A program made the translations under genes and the position numbers. From contig CAJNDS010002388.1 in the NCBI GenBank assembly GCA_905221605.1, positions 250,001 through 314,000 on the forward strand: 64,000 bases of DNA, in the 5' to 3' direction. The first letter of the stretch is position 1, and each line of letters opens with the position of its first letter. Positions 9,701 to 19,656 of the stretch are shown one piece after another. The DNA comes from Symbiodinium natans. Taxonomy: Eukaryota > Sar > Dinophyceae > Suessiales > Symbiodiniaceae. The notes below the pieces were generated by a model. It was given only the letters and a program-made list of their open reading frames with translations. It made no database searches and was not told the origin of the DNA.

Positions 9701-12700
9701 CCTTTACAACGACATGGCCAAGGCTTTGATGAGCAACTGGACTGTTGCCGCCTTCCTTGCGGACCCCTTCCATGTCATCAAGTACCGCGAGGAGGTGCGC
9801 GAGCGTGGAACCATGCGCTTGGAGGCCAAATGTAGGGGCAAGCACTGGTTTCAGGGGGTTGAAACAACGTCTTCATGCCACGAACCGGCACTGTTCAACT
9901 TCCGGGACCGCTTCCTGCTATGAGCGCACCATGCAAGTCGTGCCCTGTTCTAAACACTGGTTTCAAGGGTTCAAAACAACATTTTGATGTGCCGACCAGC
10001 AGCGTTCGCAGTGTTCCCACATCCAGGACGTATTCCTGTTGCAAGCAGACGACACAGCGCATATGGTTGTCAAAACAAGGTTTTAAGGGCTTGCAATCTT
10101 GTTTCAGCCACTGTTTTCTCTGCCAGGCAGGGTTTGATCCGACCAAGAACATGCCCTCTGGCTTGGACGATGCAAAATGCTTCCGGTCATTGGCCTTCCA
10201 TGCGGAGCGGGCAATGCTGGACATCATACCTCGCATCTTCCAGGAGAAGCCGCGTCAGAAGCAGGCGCGAGCCCAGCTGCGGAGCTACATGACACAAACT
10301 GGGTCCTTTTGTCCGCGGACGCTTGTCTGACACCCCTATCCCCCCACCCAGAATTACCAAAACCAACCCCTTTTTTCCAAAGACCCCAAGCCGGCAACTG
10401 TGCTGAGGAAGTTGGCAAGCTGGTGGGATGACGCGGGCTTTGATTTCATGGCCAATCCCAAGCGCAGCCGCCCCATCCCATTGCACCAGCTCTGGTGCGC
10501 GCATGATTTGGATGCTCCCGAGCTTTGCCACATCATGCTTCGCTTGGCAGGCCTGGCTTGCCTGGACTCGTGTAGCAGTTTGTGCTGGAAGAAGTTATGT
10601 TCAACCCATGTTTCGAGCTCCCCAAAGTAGCAAAGGGGCTAGGGTTGAGGGAAAAATGGAAGGGTTCAGGGTTTGGGCTCAGGTTTTGGGGTCCCGTGGC
10701 AGCTTCTGCTGTAGAAGAAGTTATGTTTAGCGATGTTTCGAGCTCCCCAAACTAGCAAAGGGGCAGGGTTGAGGGTTCGGCCTCAGGGTTTGGGGTCCCG
10801 TGGCAGTTGTGCAGTAGAAGTCATTCTTAAACTTATGTTTCGAGCTCTCCAAAGCAGCGCAGGGGCTCGGGTTTAGGGTCTACTGTGTCCGAAACCCAAA
10901 CAATCACAGCCGTTGGCGGCCCTGTGGTAGGGTTGACGGTTTTGGTTTGAGGGTTTTCGGTTCTTTTTCGGGACGGAGGCTTGCTTTCCTGCGAGGGATG
11001 ACACTTTCGAGTTCTGTAAATCTTGTTGGGTTTACGGTCTGGGGTGTCGGGAAATGCTGTTCTCGCCTGGCTGCGGCCGGTCATGGAGTTTTTTAGGGTT
11101 GTGTGGCTCATGTTTCTCACGCCTCGGCCTGTGCCAGCGGTTGGTCGTTTGGGCCCACGTGTGTCGTGTCCGCTCTCGGTGTTTGTCCCGCATTGGGTCC
11201 TCGACCCTGCCGCCTTGGCCCTGCGTAATGTCTGCATTCTTGCAGCTTTTCTGCGTTGGAAGGCATGCGCAAAGCATGCTGCGAAACAGGCGCGTAATCG
11301 GGAAGCCTGGCTCAAGCCATGCCGCCCAAAAAAAAACCGGCAGCGGCCGCGCCTGCAGCCAGAAGCGGATACAAGCAAGGAGAGATCGCCGACCAGGAGA
11401 TCAAAACAGAGCAGAAGTCCGGCAAGCACGCTATACCGGGCAAGCACTTCCGGAACCTCGTCAGAGCCATCCTAGCATGTCTTTGCGAGGAGAACGGGTT
11501 GGAGTGGAATGACCTGACCATAAAGATGAAGGGCATGGCGGCGTTGCAGACGGCGGCCGAAGCAGCAATGATCGAGATCATCGCTGCAGCAGAGAAGCTT
11601 GCCAACCACCGTGGTGCTAGCAGCGTGTGTCGCGTGGACCTTGTGCAGCTGCGACACCTTGCGGATGGCATGTCGGCGAGCGCAATCCAGCTTCTGCAAT
11701 GCGCCGCAGACCGCCACCGCGTCATAGAGCTTTACCAGGCCAAGTTCGCAGTGATGCACAGGGCGCCCTCCAGTCGCCGACAGCGTGTTCTGAAGCAGCG
11801 TAAGTTTCTCAGCGGCTTGCAGAAGCAGCCAAGAACCCCTAGGGTTGCCAAAAATCCAGCCCCCAAGAACCGCTGCGCAAAGAGGCGCTAGGTTGGGCAG
11901 CTTCTGAAAGGGCGCCAGAGCCATCAACGGAAGCTTTTAAGGCCCTGAAAGCTCGGTCCTGGACTGGTGTACACCCTATCAACCTCAACCCCTAAACGTG
12001 AAACCCTAAACCCCAAACCTAAACCCTAAACCCTAAACCCTCAACCCTCAACCTTAAACCCGAAACCCTAAACCCCAAACCTAAACCCAAACCGGCAGGT
12101 GGTGTTTTAGGGTGTTCCAACACAGAAATGGCATGTGTTGAGCCCCCGTGCCCCTTGTAAAGCAAACTCTGCTTCAAACAGCCTTTTTAGGTCCTTGAAA
12201 GTCAGAAATGAAGGTCTTCTGTCATGCTCTTTCGTGAGGGCTCTGGCCAGAGGCATGGCTTGCAAGTCGCTTCTTGCACAGAAACCTTCTAAGCGGGTGC
12301 ATGCGACGGTTTTGGCGAGCAGAAAGCTTCTCGACTCCTTGAAACAGAGAAAAGAAAGGCTCGTCCCTCACCGTCCTTGAGAATGCCCTGAACCTTACAC
12401 CTGACCTTACACCTGAAAGCGTTTCAAGTCCTTGAAACACACAAATAGAACCCTAAACAGCCTTTGAATTCCTGGCAGGCTGTGTGCCTTCGCAAAGCGC
12501 ATCCGAAAGGATCAATGGCCTGGTCAAGTTCACCACCGGGAATGTGCTTCAGAACAACTTCTCCTGGGATGCGCGGGTTGCCAGCGCAGTGATCTGCGAC
12601 AAGTACCGCAAACTCGCAGCGTGCGGCAAGAAGAGGAAGCACTGCGACACACGCGCCGGACATTGGGATGACGAGGACTGGAACATGGAGGCCGACAGTG

Positions 12701-12777
12701 ACAAGGAGGATCTTTCGGATGACGCAGACGCCAGGCCAATGGAAGCTGGCTTGGATTTCGAGGCGCTGTCCGCCTAA
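6721..12777 (+). CDS. hAT transposase (BED-type zinc finger, DUF659 type), seven exons
   Basis: Exons: 6721-6947, 7426-7516, 7656-8120, 8859-9831, 10131-10270, 10391-10550, 12479-12777. They total 2,355 bases, exactly 785 codons, with all junction phases agreeing. Donors are GC except GT at 8121 and 9832. The N-terminus has a BED-type finger: CRHC and an H in exon 1, and the last cysteine (GVSLC) in exon 2. Exon 3 matches the DUF659 start (GGVPSNFAENYHFKLAM) and holds the first catalytic Asp in LAVDGR (codon 8055-8057), where most relatives have DGW. Exon 4 holds the second Asp in VVMDSPN (9021-9023) and the CAFH motif. Exon 7 holds the catalytic Glu in SASERI (12505-12507) and the dimerisation helix. 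The C-terminus is acidic. All three catalytic residues are present, so the enzyme may be active. Confidence 0.88.
7601..7653 (+). repeat. 11-bp tandem repeat at the end of transposase intron 2
   Basis: The unit AGTCTGTCCGA occurs 4.8 times without error and runs straight into the acceptor TCCAG|G at 7655. It is pyrimidine-rich on this strand and could act as the polypyrimidine tract of the intron. Confidence 0.9.
8169..8500 (+). repeat. Minisatellite in transposase intron 3, unit about 122 bp
   Basis: Three diverged copies start at 8169, 8292 and 8414. Each opens GCAGTTTGGGCT..CCTAAAACTTG and continues through GAGGTTTCC and GGCAGCTCCTGC-like segments. A fragment recurs near 8550. It lies wholly within the intron 8121-8858. 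Confidence 0.85.
10575..10878 (+). repeat. Minisatellite in transposase intron 6, unit about 104-124 bp
   Basis: Three copies start at about 10575, 10699 and 10803. They share GAAGTTATGTT, ATGTTTCGAGCTCCCCAAA and AGCAAAGGGGC blocks. The array lies just inside the 5' end of the intron that holds the H3-like ORF. Confidence 0.85.
11319..11891 (+). CDS. Divergent histone H3-like protein with basic tails, carried by the transposon
   Basis: A 190-codon intronless ORF with its own ATG and a TAG stop, inside transposase intron 6 and in the same orientation. Residues 18-113 match the H3 histone fold with conserved spacing. Tyr18 and Gly21 fit the start of the core, followed by EI (27-28), QKS (32-34), F44, LVR (47-49) and I51. 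After a loop insertion of about 7 residues come ALQ (75-77), EA (81-82), H97 and D107. Distances between these anchors equal those of canonical H3 apart from the insertion and a one-residue shift near the end. The usual tail is replaced by a short lysine- and alanine-rich leader (MPPKKKPAAAAPAA), and there is a basic C-terminal extension of about 75 residues. It may help package or target the element, or mimic host chromatin; that is inference. Confidence 0.8.
   Translation: MPPKKKPAAAAPAARSGYKQGEIADQEIKTEQKSGKHAIPGKHFRNLVRAILACLCEENGLEWNDLTIKMKGMAALQTAAEAAMIEIIAAAEKLANHRGASSVCRVDLVQLRHLADGMSASAIQLLQCAADRHRVIELYQAKFAVMHRAPSSRRQRVLKQRKFLSGLQKQPRTPRVAKNPAPKNRCAKRR
12421..12438. repeat. Perfect copy of the recurrent GTTTCAAG-CTTGAAAC palindrome
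   Basis: GTTTCAAG, a 2-base spacer and CTTGAAAC form a perfect inverted repeat. Imperfect versions, with consensus near CTGGTTYCAGGNCYTGAAAC, recur inside the transposon at about 6983, 7083, 8503, 8523, 9845, 9958, 10079, 11934, 12184, 12334, 12833, 13472, 13650, 13744, 13852, 13890, 14152 and 14525. Confidence 0.8.
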
Positions 12778-13240
12778 ACACCTTCCTCACTCTCAGTCCC
12801 TTTCACCCCCTATAAAGCATGGCCCAAACAGTGTTTCAGTACCTTCAAAAGTATCCCAAAACGCTTCCAGGCGGATCCAGTTCCAGACGCACCCTCGCTG
12901 GGCTCGGCAAGCTCCGCTTCCACTTCCAGCAGCTCCAGTTCCTCAGCAGAGAGTTGCTCAGACTCCGACGACTGAGTCTCCAAGGGCGACGACTTTTGGT
13001 GCCTGCTTGTTTTCTTGTCCAGAGGCGTTCATGAGTCTCCAAAGAGTTCCAGACACGGCCGTCTGGGCAAGAGCATCGCAAGACCACTTGAAACCCTAAG
13101 TCCAGATACCTTGCAAGGCACAAATCCAATCAACCCTTGAGATAGGGCTTAGCCTTCAGGTTTAGGATAGGGGCTTAGGGTTACTTGGTGGGGAAGTCAC
13201 TTCCATTGGTTTTAATTGCTAGAAAGACTATGGCAGTAAG

Positions 13241-13316
13241 GAGCACCAATGGTCGGGCGGTTAAGGTGTTGGGCTGTCGACCGCTCATGTCCAGGTTCGA
13301 ATCCCGGAGGCGAGCT
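13241..13316 (+). ncRNA. tRNA-like sequence or tRNA-derived SINE head
   Basis: An A-box-like TGGTCGGGCGG (13250-13260) and a perfect B box GGTTCGAATCC (13294-13304) have the spacing of a class II tRNA promoter. The T arm pairs at 4 of 5 positions. The acceptor and anticodon stems pair poorly, so it is not a functional tRNA. A tRNA-derived SINE or decayed tRNA gene fits best. No poly-A or second copy was noticed in this window. Confidence 0.6.
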
Positions 13317-13459
13317 TTTGGTTTCTCCATACAATCGTGCGCTATCTCTGACTTTGGGTCCCCTGAAACGCCGATGGGAGAAGGCAAACCTCCGTAAAGA
13401 CATTGGCTGGCAAACCCTCAATCCTAAAAGGTGCTGTGTGGCAAGCCCAAAACCCTAGA

Positions 13460-14200
13460 AGTAGAGGCTGAGTGCTGGTTCCAGGCTTTTAAAAGGGTTC
13501 AAAGTCTGGATTCCTGGACTGCAGGCGCAGAACAGGCCCAGAACAGGCCCAAGCCCCAAAAAGGAGAAGTTGCACGGCAGCCCTAAACCCTAAAAGGCGC
13601 TGTGGCAAGCCCAAGACCGTGACAAAACAACAAAGCAGGCCTGGGTACTGGTTCCAGGCCCCTAAAACGACGACAAACAAAAACATCCACAACCCGCCAA
13701 AACACACGCTCGCTTTGGTTCCTGCTTTCGCTGAGCCTAAGTACTGGTTCCAGGCCACTGAAACGGTGGCAAGCTTAAATGATATGCAGTGTGAAAGGTG
13801 CTTTGTGGCTTGCCCAAAACCATGACCATACAACAAAACAGAGGCTGAGCACTGGTTCCAGGCCCCTAAAACGGCGGCAAGCTAACAACAGGTTCCAGGC
13901 CACTGAAACGGTGGCAAGCTTAGTGTGGCCTGCCCAAAACCACAGGCTGACTCCTGCTTCTAGACATTAGGCCGGACTTTGGACCCTCCAAAACCTTGAT
14001 TGGAAACTTACAGTCCCTGAAATGCCGAAAAAGGAAACGGTTGCCAACAACAACTGAGGAGGGGTTAAACCTTAAAACCCGAGAAGGTTCCAAGGTTAAG
14101 CAATGCAACCTAAACCCTTCACCTTTAAACCTTACAGAGGCTACATAGGTACTGCTTCCAGGCTTTTCAAACGGTGGCAGGTGAGATCCTCAAGCCCTGA
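13460..14200 (+). repeat. Subterminal repeats at the right end of the transposon
   Basis: At least five copies of a 25-30 base unit, CTGGTTCCAGGCC(C/A)CTAAAAC or TGAAACGGTGGCAAGC, are spaced 40-110 bp apart. CCCTAAAAGGTGCTGTGTGGC-like blocks lie between them. Clusters of short repeats near the ends of hAT elements are known to bind transposase. No coding feature is seen between 12778 and 14640 apart from the tRNA-like sequence. Confidence 0.65.
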
Positions 14201-14629
14201 ACGGTAGTCGGCTTTTAGGGGCTAGGTCATAGACAGTGACTAGTGTGCTCTTGCGATGCCTGCGCAGACCTGGATTCGCGCTGGGTAGAATCTAGAAGGG
14301 GTTTGGGGGGAGTAGAACGTCCCGGAAGCTTTGTGGCGCATTGCAGCATGAATCACGCAAGGCACTCTTCCTGTTTGATGTGTCAAAAGCTGTGCCGGTG
14401 CTTGTTCTGATACTTCAAAAGCAGCGACTTGGGGTGTACAGAGGGGCCCCGCGACTGTTTAAGGCAGTCACCGCTGGCGAGCTTTCTGAGAAGGAAAATC
14501 TCCTGTGTCCAGATCCAGAGCAAGCTTCCAGTCCCCTGAAACCCTTGCTTGACTAGCTTTCGTGTGACAAACCAAGCAAGCAGGGCATGTGCAACACCAA
14601 TAACAACATGTGTACTCAGAGCCGTGAAA

Positions 14630-14693
14630 TACATACGTGGAAAACGGATTACGTGCTAACCGGCCGGCACGTTAACACGCAAACCCTACCTAG
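14630..14693 (-). repeat. Right terminal inverted repeat of the hAT element
   Basis: On the complementary strand it begins CTAGGTAGGGTTTGCGTG and contains ACGTGC and TTAGCACG in the same order as the left end. It is followed directly by the second TTATTATT duplication at 14694-14701. Confidence 0.85.
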
Positions 14694-14701
14694 TTATTAT
14701 T

Positions 14702-14792
14702 AGGGGGTATTCTTATCGAAATGTCATAATTCATTAGACTTCAGGGTTACTCAAGTAATCAGCTTAAGTAAGTGTGGTGTAAACTGAAAGAT

Positions 14793-14825
<33 letters not shown>

Positions 14826-15640
14826 CAGAGAGACAGAGACAGGGGGAGAGCTCATCTCTTGGAGGCCTGAAGCCCCCCCCCCCCCCCCCGATTCGGAATA
14901 GTGTTTTAAAGGCGGGGTTGGTTTCGGCAGGATTTTCCGGAAAGTGTTTTTTATTGTTAGGGGTCCATTTAATAAAAGGGGGAAACAATTACATTGACAA
15001 GTGCTACCTCGGCATTTCTCACGATGTGCCTTTCTTGCCTCTTGAACCCAAGGGATCTCATGCCTTCTTTTGTTCATGGCTGGGTTTGATGCGCTTAGGG
15101 TTTAAGGCTGAAGGGTTTTGAGGTTTAGGGTTTGAGGGTTTCGTCGTGTAAGGTGTAGATTTTGGCTCTCCTATTCACTCCCCTCAACGAGGCAGATGCC
15201 GATGACTCATATTCCCGATGCCCAAGTGAATCATTCCTCCAAGCTCGCTTTCCTAGGGTGGAATCCTGCAGCCTTAAATCCGATGTACTGACTTCTTCTA
15301 AGGCTAAAGCGCTAGGACAGAGTCAATAACCCGAAAATCCAGGATAGAGTCAATAACCCGAAAATCCGCAAGTTCGAACGTGCACACTCAACCGACCCGT
15401 TGCCCGGCCCGTAAACCGGCCCCAAACCTCTGAGCTCCCTGAAAAGGCCGGCGTACTGCGGTTCGCCGTCTCACAGGGCCTGGTGCCACAGGCCAGCTCC
15501 TGCCTGTTGTGTTCTTCATGCCGCCTATAAGTTCCTTGAGCATCCATGCCGGTTTTACTCGCTATCTTCGGCTGCATAGCTCCGACATCTCATGATGGCT
15601 CCTTACACCCCAAACCCGAAACCCCAAACCCCCTTTGCTT
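14702..15640. other. Spacer with microsatellite, homopolymer and exon-like pieces
   Basis: It contains a GA-rich microsatellite (14785-14840), a poly-C run (14874-14889) and a 27-28 bp tandem duplication (15312-15366, unit around AGAGTCAATAACCCGAAAAT). Open pieces are seen at about 15193-15320 (EADADDSYSRCPSESF) and 15420-15530 (ELPEKAGVLRFAVSQ). The latter could be N-terminal parts of the SET gene, but no junction could be fixed. Confidence 0.5.
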
Positions 15641-15685
15641 TGCATGGCTTCTCCCAAGCAGGTAGCAGCCTCCTTCCCAGCGCAG

Positions 15686-15699
15686 GAGCCGCTTGTCGG
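15686..15699 (+). CDS. Possible SET-domain N-terminal micro-exon
   Basis: After the acceptor CGCAG|, the bases encode EPLVG, which resembles the E-x-PLV-x-GP stretch near the start of SMYD-type SET domains. A GC donor could lie at 15700. The exon is very short and its link to the 16379 exon is not established. Confidence 0.3.
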
Positions 15700-16018
15700 G
15701 CCTGTTAGAGGTGAAGGCTTGGTGCAGAAGCTTGGGTTTTTGGAGTTCAGGGCGTTCAGATCAGTGCGGGTTTGGGCTGTTCAGGATCCTAATTGCACCC
15801 CACACCCTAAACCCTAAACCCTATAGCCTATAGCCTAAACCGAGTTGCGAACCATCCGAAGTTCGCAGCTGCACAAAGGGCCTCTGTACTCCTGCAAGTC
15901 TCCAAAGCCCACAGTGTTCACGTCTGCCTGAAACCCTTGCAGCCCATGAACTTCCGCTAACCCGGGTTAGGGTTAGGGTCTAGGGTTTAGGGTTTAGGGT
16001 TTATAGGGTTTAGGGTTT

Positions 16019-16197
16019 GGGTCGGGTTTATAGGGTTTATAGGGTTTATAGGGTTTACAGGGTTTATAGGGTTTATAGGGTTTATAGGGTTTAGAGGGTT
16101 TATAGGGTTTATAGGGTTTATAGGGTTTCTGAGTTTATAGGGTTTATAGGGTTTACAGGGTTTATAGGGTTTATAGGGTTTATAAGGTTTATAGGGT
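16019..16197 (+). repeat. Nine-base telomere-variant array (GGGTTTATA)n
   Basis: About 18 units of GGGTTTATA, with ACA and AGA variants, follow a short TTTAGGG run. The unit is TTTAGGG with two extra bases and has been amplified locally. Confidence 0.9.
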
Positions 16198-16378
16198 TTT
16201 GGGTTTTGGCCCGGAAATTCAAGGCCCCGGGGCTCTCCCCGAATGGTCCCGAAGCCCCTAAACCCTAAACCCTAAGCCCTAAACCCTAAACCCTAAACCC
16301 TAAACCCTAAACCCTAAACCCTAAACCCTAAACCCTAAACCCTAAACCCTAAACCCTAAACCCTAAACCCATCAGAGG

Positions 16379-19300
16379 TATGCCAAGCTGCGCATGGCCA
16401 TCCAGCTCAACGGCTTCAGGCTCCGCGGGTTCACTACTGTTTGCTTAAAGAACCCAAAAAGAAAAAATAATAATCCCTATATTACCCTTGATTAGGAGGA
16501 ATATTGTTTATATTTTCGGGATTCTTAAGCAATTAATTAGCAGTTTAGGGTATTTTTGTTTACATAAAACCCAAGAGCGTATTAAACATATCATTTTATT
16601 CAGGTTCTAAATGGAGTATAGGTTTAGGGTTGAGGGTTGAGGCCGTGCTTGCCCTGCTTCCTCCAGGACCTTACCTCGGGGACCAAACGACTCCTAAAAG
16701 GGCTTATGGCTCATATCATACCCTCGTAGGGATTTTGGTGGTGCGGGGTAACCGGTACATGACCCCAATTTTTGTCGGGGTCATGTGGTCCCCAAGGTGC
16801 CAGCACCCACCCGAAACCCTAAACCCTACACCCCAAACCCTAAACCCTAAACCCTATATTCGACTTTGGCTCTTTAGGCGTTGCAGTGGCCAGCTGTCGG
16901 CCCAGTGCATGCGGAATCCGATCTTGAGGAGAATGAGACCTTGAATTCCGAAACAGCAATCTTGTAGCCTACTTACCTTGGGGGGTCACCCTATACTACT
17001 ATAATCCTATTAAGGTATATGAGCCAGGAAACCTTTTAGGCGTCATCTGGTCCACGAGGTACTTGGCTTACTTTGAGAACTCAAGCCTGGAAGGGTTTAG
17101 GGTTTATAGGGTTTAGGGTTGAGTCATTGAGGGCGGCAGGTTCAATGTGGACGCCGCGGAGGGGGACTTTGGCTACGACAAGGGAGAGGCCCTCTTTGAC
17201 AAGATCAGCCTCTCGCAGGAGCAATGGATGGAGAGAAGGATGGACCCTAAACCCTAAACCCCTAAACCCCTGAACCCCTAAACCCCTAAACACCTAAACC
17301 CCTAAACACCTAAACCCCTAAACCCCTAAACCCCTAAACCCCTAAACCCCTAAACCCCTAAACCCCTAAACCCCTAAACCCCTAAACCCCCAAACCCCCA
17401 AACCCCCAAACCCCTAAACCCCTAAACCCCTAAACCCCTAAACCCCTAAACCCTATCCCTTGACCTCGAAGTGAGAGAGCGTCAGCTCTTCCCTTGCTTG
17501 AGGGTCCCATTCCCGCAGGGGGTCCCAAATCATCAGTTTACCCTAAGCTAGACTTAGGGGCCGGGTAGTTCACCTATGTTCACCTTTAACATTTTTTGCA
17601 TATGTAGAATCCTATTACAAATAGAAGGCTACTTTTTTTTTGGGCTAGGGGATTCGGCCCCTAAGCCGACGAGGAGTTAAAAACTCCGGGCTGCCAAAGT
17701 TTTGCTTGCGAAGTTCGCAGGGTTCCGCAGCAAGCGATCTGCGCACTGCAACCTCTACTAGGTAGGCCCGTGGGACATGTTGTATTTTCTCTCTCTGTGG
17801 GTTTAAGAGGTCATATTCGAGATATACTCTTTCAGAGGGTTTTCAGGGGGCCATCCTAGTCTTGCAGAGAGACCGGCAAATCTGCGCCTGCATATTAATG
17901 GGTATACGTAGGGACTAGTATCTAATTACAACTTTGAGAAGCCGAGGACTAGGGCTGTACAAGAACCTTGGGAAATTTTTAACGCATTTCAGCAGGGCCC
18001 TGAACGCAAGGGAGCCCCAAAGTAAACACTCCATCTAAGTGCCCCCACCCCCCCCCCCCCCCCCCCCCCCCCCCGCCCCCACCCTAAACCCAGCCGCCAT
18101 GACCCAGGTCGTTTGAATCACTCTTGTCGACCCAATGTGGCACCTGAGCTGCACTCGGGTGGTCGACATGAGTGCTTGCAAATGAATGGCATCGTTAGTT
18201 AGTATGCCTGCCTAGGTCTACGTGAGCGGAGCTAATGCAAGTACTCACATATCTTGACTTCGTCTTTTTTGGCATTGCACGAGGCAACTGAAGGCCTCTA
18301 GCAGCTAGAATATGCCCTTGACACAACCCAGGAATTCCACCTCACCTGGAGCAACGATCGCGGCAACGTGGTGTGCCTTGGCAGCCATAGCGGGCTCACT
18401 CCATCTGTCGCTCTGAAAAGTGACGGGGGAGGGATCACCCCGCCAGGAACACCATCACGGCCATCAGCGACATCGCCGAGGGCGAGGCCCTGCTTTTGAA
18501 GGAACTAGGACCTCAAGGGTTTAGGGTTTAGGGTTTAGGGTTTAGGGTTTAGGGTTTAGGGTTTGATTCGAGAAGTCGACCCCACACGCTAGGGGTGGCA
18601 GGGTGAGCAGCCAGACAGATAGCAGGTCATGGGCCGGTCCGAGCCTTGTTCCATAAAACCGCAGGCCCGCGAGCTAGAATGCCTTTTTTCTACTATTTGC
18701 TGAAGAACCCCAAAAGAAAAAAACAAGTTATTATCCCAAAATCACCCTTAAGAAGGAACATTTTTTTTTTTAGTTTTGGGGGGTTGTTAAGCAATTAGTG
18801 GTTTTGGATTGCCAGGAGCTCAACATCTCGTACCTGCCCCTCCGCCTGGGCCTCCCGGTGGAGGCCGCGCCGCTGCAGGGCCTTATAGAGAGTTTCACGG
18901 GCGGCGCACGACCTAAAGGGGCATATTGAGCCGCCGCAACAAACTTGACGCCTGACACCCTGCCTCGGAACCCACGAACTGTCTGTCACACCAGAAGGAA
19001 ACCATATATATATATGTGTATATATATATATATATATATGGTCTCGGGCTCCGAGGCCCTACCCTGACCCCCCAACCACACCCACACCACCGGGGGGGGG
19101 GGGGGCGCGGACCTTAAACCCCAAACCCGAACCCCAACCACGCCCGCACCACAGGGGGGAGGGGGGGCGCGGGGGTATTAAACCTTAAACCCTTTAACCC
19201 TTAAACCCTGACACCCCAAACCCTGAAGCCCCAACCACACCCACACCACAGGGGGGGGGCGCGGCGCGGGGTTATTAAACCTTAAACCCTGAAGCCCCAA

Positions 19301-19620
19301 CCACCCACACCACAGGCGGGACGCGGGGGTATTAAACCTTAAACCCTAACCCCCCAACCACACCCACACCACAGGAGGGGCGCGGGGTTATTAAACCTTG
19401 AACCCTCAACCCACAACCACACCCCACAGGGGGGGCGCAGGGGTGGGCCCTAACAACCCTCAAACCTTAAACCCTAACCCCCCAACAACACCCACACCGC
19501 AGGGGGAAGGGGGGGGGGGGGGGGGGGGGGGGGGGGGTAGGGATACAAGGGAGGGGGGGGGGGGCGGAGGATACCATGGGGGTGGGGGGGGTGGGGGGTG
19601 GGCGTGGCAGCCCTGGACCC

Positions 19621-19656
<36 letters not shown>

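Larger units (their letters stand above)
6380..14701 (+). mobile_element. Complete hAT-superfamily DNA transposon carrying a histone H3-like gene
   Basis: The element proper is 6388-14693 (8,306 bp). It is bounded by the perfect 8-bp target duplication TTATTATT at 6380-6387 and 14694-14701; eight bases is the hAT hallmark. The ends are imperfect inverted repeats of about 60 bp. Both begin CTAGGTAGG and share ACGTGC and TTAGCACG at matching offsets. Inside are a seven-exon transposase (6721-12777), an H3-like ORF in the sixth intron (11319-11891), a tRNA-like sequence (13241-13316), two intronic minisatellites and a palindromic motif repeated about 20 times. TTTAGGG arrays are almost absent inside and dense outside, so the element has a different history from its surroundings. 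The intact target duplication and open transposase frame suggest a fairly recent insertion. Confidence 0.9.

Noticed and set aside
10833-11447. 204-residue minus-strand frame overlapping the H3-like ORF
   Set aside because: Arginine-rich shadow of GC-rich sequence with no domain; the + frame shows the histone fold.
13241-13316. Functional tRNA gene
   Set aside because: Acceptor and anticodon stems do not pair adequately; only the internal promoter boxes and most of the T arm are conserved.
15350-15577. Minus-strand frame (75 residues) as a gene
   Set aside because: It overlaps an equally open + frame and has no recognisable domain; orientation is undecidable from sequence alone.
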